Shown: piece after piece, positions 63,778-64,000 of the stretch
Layout of the letters: each line of letters begins with the position of its first letter
Numbering within the stretch: position 1 is the stretch's first letter
DNA from: Desulfovibrio sp. Huiquan2017
Lineage (GTDB): Bacteria; Desulfobacterota; Desulfovibrionia; Desulfovibrionales; Desulfovibrionaceae
DNA length: 64,000 bases
Assembly: GCF_017351175.1 (NCBI RefSeq)
Contig: NZ_JAFMPN010000017.1
Location: 1 to 64,000, forward strand
Direction: 5' to 3'
Made by a program: the position numbers and the translations under genes
The notes under the pieces: generated by a model
What the model saw: only the letters and a program-made list of their open reading frames with translations
What the model was told of the DNA's origin: nothing
Database searches by the model: none

Positions 63778-64000
63778 ATGTCCAAGACCAAACGCCCCGA
63801 ACCCGAATCCCTGGAGCTGCCCCTGGTGGGGGTGGACTCCCACGCGCACCTGGACCTTGAGGATTTCGACGAGGACCGCGAGGAGATCATCGCCCGGGCT
63901 CACGCCTCGGGCGTGAGCCGCATCGTCAATGTATTCCTGGGGCCCGACGCCTATGAGCGCGGGCGCGGCCTGTTCGACGCGCATCCGGAGATCGATTTTC
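63778..64000 (+). CDS. TatD-family nuclease, cut by the window end
   Basis: The first 74 codons of a TatD-type metal-dependent DNase. The metal-binding motif DSHAHLDLEDF lies near residue 20, with REEIIARAHASGVSRIVNV following as in this family. The gene starts 10 bases after the glycosyltransferase stop and continues beyond 64000. The N-terminus is slightly longer than usual (about 17 residues before the strand). Confidence 0.85.
   Translation, partial: MSKTKRPEPESLELPLVGVDSHAHLDLEDFDEDREEIIARAHASGVSRIVNVFLGPDAYERGRGLFDAHPEIDF

Overview
The window is a GC-rich (roughly 60-65% by eye), densely coded bacterial chromosome segment. Several features together point to a Desulfovibrionaceae-like sulfate reducer (Desulfovibrio / Pseudodesulfovibrio type): a selenocysteine-containing SelD, an eight-heme membrane cytochrome, a MetX-MetW pair, a type III pantothenate kinase, PHP/glycosyltransferase fusions and characteristic intergenic hairpin repeats. 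This assignment is inference from gene content; there is no rRNA or dsr gene here to prove it. No tRNA, rRNA, CRISPR array, insertion sequence or prophage was found.

Layout. 0-2 kb: a glycosyltransferase and a methyltransferase. 2.1-3.3 kb: a MarR regulator coupled to a Gly/Arg-rich Cys-tailed protein, with a strong promoter flanked by two GGTACC palindromes. 3.4-8.3 kb: a sigma-54 response regulator, a flavoprotein of the geranylgeranyl-reductase type, a small membrane protein and nadE. 8.6-17.3 kb: a surface-glycan island with a four-module methyltransferase / glycosyltransferase / methyltransferase / sulfotransferase protein, a second sulfotransferase, a CMP-sugar synthetase and further glycosyltransferases. 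17.6-23.8 kb: a radical SAM protein, an amidohydrolase, pyrB, pyrC and a CCA-enzyme-like HD protein whose nucleotidyltransferase motifs are altered. 23.9-34.1 kb (leftward): an unknown protein, folD, eno, metW, metX, a MarR regulator with a NicO-type metal transporter, a rhodanese, an MscS channel, a UbiA prenyltransferase and a YdcZ-type transporter.

34.3-44.8 kb: a DksA-like zinc-finger protein, a PHP-glycosyltransferase fusion, two more glycosyltransferases, a radical SAM/TPR protein, a deacetylase-like protein, a GNAT protein, a WbuC cupin and an EamA transporter. 44.9-50.5 kb: selD read through an in-frame UGA with a hairpin just downstream, converging on a five-PAS hybrid histidine kinase, then a hydrolase and a 2-Cys peroxiredoxin. 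50.7-57.6 kb: an M16C metalloprotease and a two-gene operon for a cytochrome bd-superfamily protein fused to eight c-type heme sites plus a membrane partner. 57.8-64 kb: a chemoreceptor, coaX, a heptose-phosphate adenylyltransferase, a YkgJ-type protein, a glycosyltransferase and the start of a TatD nuclease.

The most notable items are the selenoprotein SelD, the bd-like/octaheme protein (a plausible alternative respiratory or oxygen-handling complex), the four-module glycan-modifying fusion, the degenerate CCA-like protein, and two families of recurring intergenic repeats, one copy of which lies between pyrB and pyrC. Selenium use, oxygen defence (peroxiredoxin, bd-like complex) and heavy surface-glycan synthesis are consistent with an anaerobe that meets oxygen and remodels its envelope.
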